Assembly: GCA_017547975.1 (NCBI GenBank)
Contig: JAFYNU010000543.1
Location: 1 to 7,547, forward strand
Origin: Clostridia bacterium
GTDB lineage: Bacteria > Bacillota > Clostridia > Oscillospirales > QAMX01
DNA: 7,547 nucleotides
Reading direction: 5' to 3'
The notes under the pieces are model-generated. The model was not told the DNA's origin. It worked only from the letters and a program-made list of their open reading frames with translations, and did no database searches. The position numbers and the translations under genes are program-made. This document shows positions 5,991 to 7,547 of this stretch, piece by piece (within the stretch, counting starts at the first letter, position 1; each line of letters begins with the position of its first letter).

Positions 5991-6000
5991 GGATATGTTG

Positions 6001-6025
6001 GGCGGCCGTTTCGGCCGTCTTTTTT
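6001..6025 (+). terminator. Intrinsic terminator immediately after the promoter
   Basis: GGCGGCCG (6001-6008) and CGGCCGTC (6012-6019) pair over 8 bp, including one G-U, with a TTT loop, and six Ts follow (6020-6025). This is a textbook terminator in the plus direction. The minus side has no T-run. Transcripts from the promoter at 5961 would be only about 29 nt long unless termination is prevented. Confidence 0.85.
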
Positions 6026-6037
6026 CGTCAGATTCCA

Positions 6038-6066
6038 TTGTTATTTTTCCAGGCTTGTGGTATGAT
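6038..6066 (+). promoter_or_regulatory. Probable proximal promoter of the glycosidase-like gene
   Basis: TTGTTA (6038-6043), a 17-base spacer and TATGAT (6061-6066) lie beyond the terminator, with transcription expected near 6073 and a leader of about 23 bases. This would allow the gene to be expressed without read-through from the upstream promoter. Confidence 0.6.
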
Positions 6067-6095
6067 AAAGGAAATCAACCGAAGGGGGCCACGCC

Positions 6096-7466
6096 ATGAA
6101 ACCCATCGTCATCTACTACCAATCCTACGACACGCCCATGGAGAAACGGGCTGTCAACCTGCTTTCCAGCTACCTTTTGGATTACACCCTGGACTACCCC
6201 CTGGTATTTCCGGAGGGGCAGACCTACCCCGGGGACTGCCACGAGATTCATCTGGCTCACGGGACGGCGGAGGCCCACCTTACCAAACCCGAAGAATACG
6301 CCATCCAGGTCAAGGATGGCATCAGCCGCATCTGGGGCTACGACCAGGCGGGACTGCTTTACGGGGTGGTGGACTACGTCACTCGGGTGATCGCCGCATC
6401 CGAATACCCCGACAACGACACCTACCGAGTGAATCCCTTCGAATCCCCCCTGCCTGACCGGGAGCTCCGCTCAGCCCCGGCGGTGAAGGAGAGGGGCATC
6501 TGGACCTGGGGCCACGTAATCTACGACTATCGCCGTTTCATCGACAACATGGTGCGGATGAAATTCAATACCCTGATTCTGTGGAACGACCACGCCCCGG
6601 TGAACGCCCGGGAAATGGTGGAATACGCCCACGGGGCGGGCATCAAGATTTTCTGGGGCTTCGCCTGGCTTTGGGACACCAAATGCGCCGAGGTGGATCC
6701 CGAAACCGTATTTGACCATTCCGCCGAAATTTTAGAGCTTTATGAGCGGGAGTATCTGCCCCTGGGGGGCGACGGCATCTATTTCCAATCCTTCACCGAG
6801 GTGAACACCGAAACCATCGGCAACTACCTGATCGCCGATCTGGTAACCCGTTTTGTGAATGCCACCGCCGCCCTCTTCTACGAGAAATACCCAGACATCG
6901 AACTGCAATTCGGTCTCCACGCCGAATCGGTTCGTAACCGCCTCCCCTACCTGGCCCAGGTGGATCCCCGGATTCGCATCGTTTGGGAAAACTGCGGCTC
7001 CTTCCCCTTCGACTACGTGCCCAAGCGCATCGAAAATCACGCCGAAACCTGCGAATTTGTGAAGGAGATCGCCCGCCTTCGTGGGGACAGCGACTTCTTC
7101 GGGGTGGTCAGCAAGGGCCTTACCAAGCTGGATTGGCAGGCCTTCCACCACATCGAAGGGCCCATTGCCCTGGGCCACAGCTCCGACTGGATGATAGAAA
7201 ACCGGGTGGAGCGGAAACGCAAGATCTGGCGCTACCTGCAGGCCTACTGGATCACCAACGGGGACAAGGCCCTGGAGATGTTCCGTGCTCTGCGGGACGC
7301 CAAGGATGGCAACCTGATGATCACCAGCCTGATCGAAGACGGGCTTTTCGAGGCCAAAATCCCCTTCCCCGCCGCCCTGTACGCCGAAATGGTGTGGGAC
7401 ACCGACGGGGAGCTTTCGGAAATTCTTCCCCGGGTGGCCCTGCGGTCCGACGTGGAATTCATGTAA
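6096..7466 (+). CDS. Glycosidase-like protein with zincin-like N-terminal domain and TIM barrel (GH20/GH67-type architecture)
   Basis: A 456-residue cytoplasmic protein without a signal peptide. Residues 1-115 resemble the zincin-like domain that precedes the barrel in GH20, GH67 and GH84 enzymes: paired strands, then EEYAIQVKDG (66-75) and GYDQAGLLYGVVDYV (81-95). From about 130 the protein looks like a TIM barrel: RGIWTWGH (133-140), MKFNTLILWND (155-165), IKIFWGFAWLWD (183-194), GGDGIYFQSFTE (224-235), QFGLHAES (271-278), RIVWENCGSFPFDY (294-307). The H-x-G-G-D-E signature of GH20 hexosaminidases is absent. D226, E235, E277 and E298 are candidate acidic residues, but I cannot assign catalytic roles. 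AAGGGGG lies about 7 bases before the ATG. It is followed after 21 bases by a PHP-domain gene, probably in the same operon. The likely role is cleavage of a small hexosamine- or uronate-containing sugar; the substrate is unknown. Confidence 0.7.
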   Translation: MKPIVIYYQSYDTPMEKRAVNLLSSYLLDYTLDYPLVFPEGQTYPGDCHEIHLAHGTAEAHLTKPEEYAIQVKDGISRIWGYDQAGLLYGVVDYVTRVIAASEYPDNDTYRVNPFESPLPDRELRSAPAVKERGIWTWGHVIYDYRRFIDNMVRMKFNTLILWNDHAPVNAREMVEYAHGAGIKIFWGFAWLWDTKCAEVDPETVFDHSAEILELYEREYLPLGGDGIYFQSFTEVNTETIGNYLIADLVTRFVNATAALFYEKYPDIELQFGLHAESVRNRLPYLAQVDPRIRIVWENCGSFPFDYVPKRIENHAETCEFVKEIARLRGDSDFFGVVSKGLTKLDWQAFHHIEGPIALGHSSDWMIENRVERKRKIWRYLQAYWITNGDKALEMFRALRDAKDGNLMITSLIEDGLFEAKIPFPAALYAEMVWDTDGELSEILPRVALRSDVEFM

Positions 7467-7487
7467 CGAGAAAAAGGAGTATTCAAT

Positions 7488-7547
7488 ATGTTGATCGATC
7501 CCCATGCCCATACCAGCGGCATCAGCCGTTGCTGCCGTATCCCCGCC
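7488..7547 (+). CDS. PHP-domain metal-dependent hydrolase, N-terminal fragment
   Basis: Only the first 20 codons are present before the right edge. They read MLIDPHAHTSGISRCCRIPA. The D-x-H-x-H pattern at residues 4-8 is the first metal-binding motif of the PHP superfamily, whose members include histidinol phosphatase and other metal-dependent phosphoesterases. AGGAG lies 8 bases before the ATG. With 21 bases between the stop of the glycosidase-like gene and this start, the two are probably co-transcribed. The specific substrate cannot be told from the fragment. Confidence 0.7.
   Translation, partial: MLIDPHAHTSGISRCCRIPA

Larger units (their letters stand above)
5589..6095. other. Divergent intergenic region between ltaE and the glycosidase-like gene
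   Basis: About 500 bases hold no protein gene of ordinary size; the longer open frames here lack ribosome binding sites or lie across promoters. It contains, in order, the ltaE promoter, a minus-strand terminator, the predicted RNA and its promoter, then a plus-strand promoter-terminator pair and the glycosidase promoter. Between 5886 and 5960 I see only an AT-rich stretch and a weak hairpin around 5929-5948. Confidence 0.7.

Noticed and set aside
5816..6457. 213-codon plus-strand frame overlapping the start of the glycosidase-like gene
   Set aside because: It runs through a promoter, a terminator and a second promoter and then out of frame through the well-supported gene; the composition turns Arg/Gly/His-rich there, typical of a shadow frame.

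Overview
The window looks like chromosome from a moderately GC-rich member of the Bacillota, probably a gut-type Clostridia. The signs are strong AGGAG-type ribosome binding sites, sigma-A promoters close to TTGACA/TATAAT, intrinsic hairpin-plus-T-run terminators, a Clostridia-style lipoprotein, and a gene content of cytoplasmic glycosidases, threonine aldolase and a PHP-domain protein. This taxonomic reading is inference; there is no rRNA or other marker gene.

Layout, left to right. (1) Positions 1-469, minus strand: an Xre-type regulator with its own near-consensus promoter, directly abutted by the first 22 codons of an exported protein that runs off the left edge. (2) Positions 509-4537, minus strand: a three-gene operon with a clear promoter (TTGTCA-17-TATCAT) and a strong terminator. 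Its order is a small lipoprotein, a CARF plus PD-(D/E)xK nuclease of the Card1/Can2/VC1899 family (formerly DUF1887), then a GH2 beta-galactosidase-like enzyme. Gaps are 1 and 18 bases. (3) Positions 4548-5646, minus strand: a threonine aldolase gene (ltaE) with its own promoter. (4) Positions 5589-6095: a divergent intergenic region of about 500 bases. It holds a predicted minus-strand structured RNA about 195 nt long, bounded by promoter and terminator. It also holds a plus-strand promoter that runs straight into a terminator, and a second plus-strand promoter for the next gene. (5) Positions 6096-7547, plus strand: a glycosidase-like protein (zincin-like N-terminal domain plus probable TIM barrel), followed 21 bases later by the start of a PHP-domain protein cut by the right edge.

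The two glycosidase genes suggest a carbohydrate-use neighbourhood. The most unusual element is the CARF nuclease. Such proteins are known as cyclic-oligoadenylate-activated effectors of type III CRISPR systems, yet this window has no cas gene and no CRISPR array, and the gene is embedded in an operon with a lipoprotein and a glycosidase. Its nuclease motif reads S-C-K where VC1899 and Card1 have E-C-K or E-x-K, so activity and ligand are open questions. The second item of interest is the unannotated RNA upstream of ltaE.
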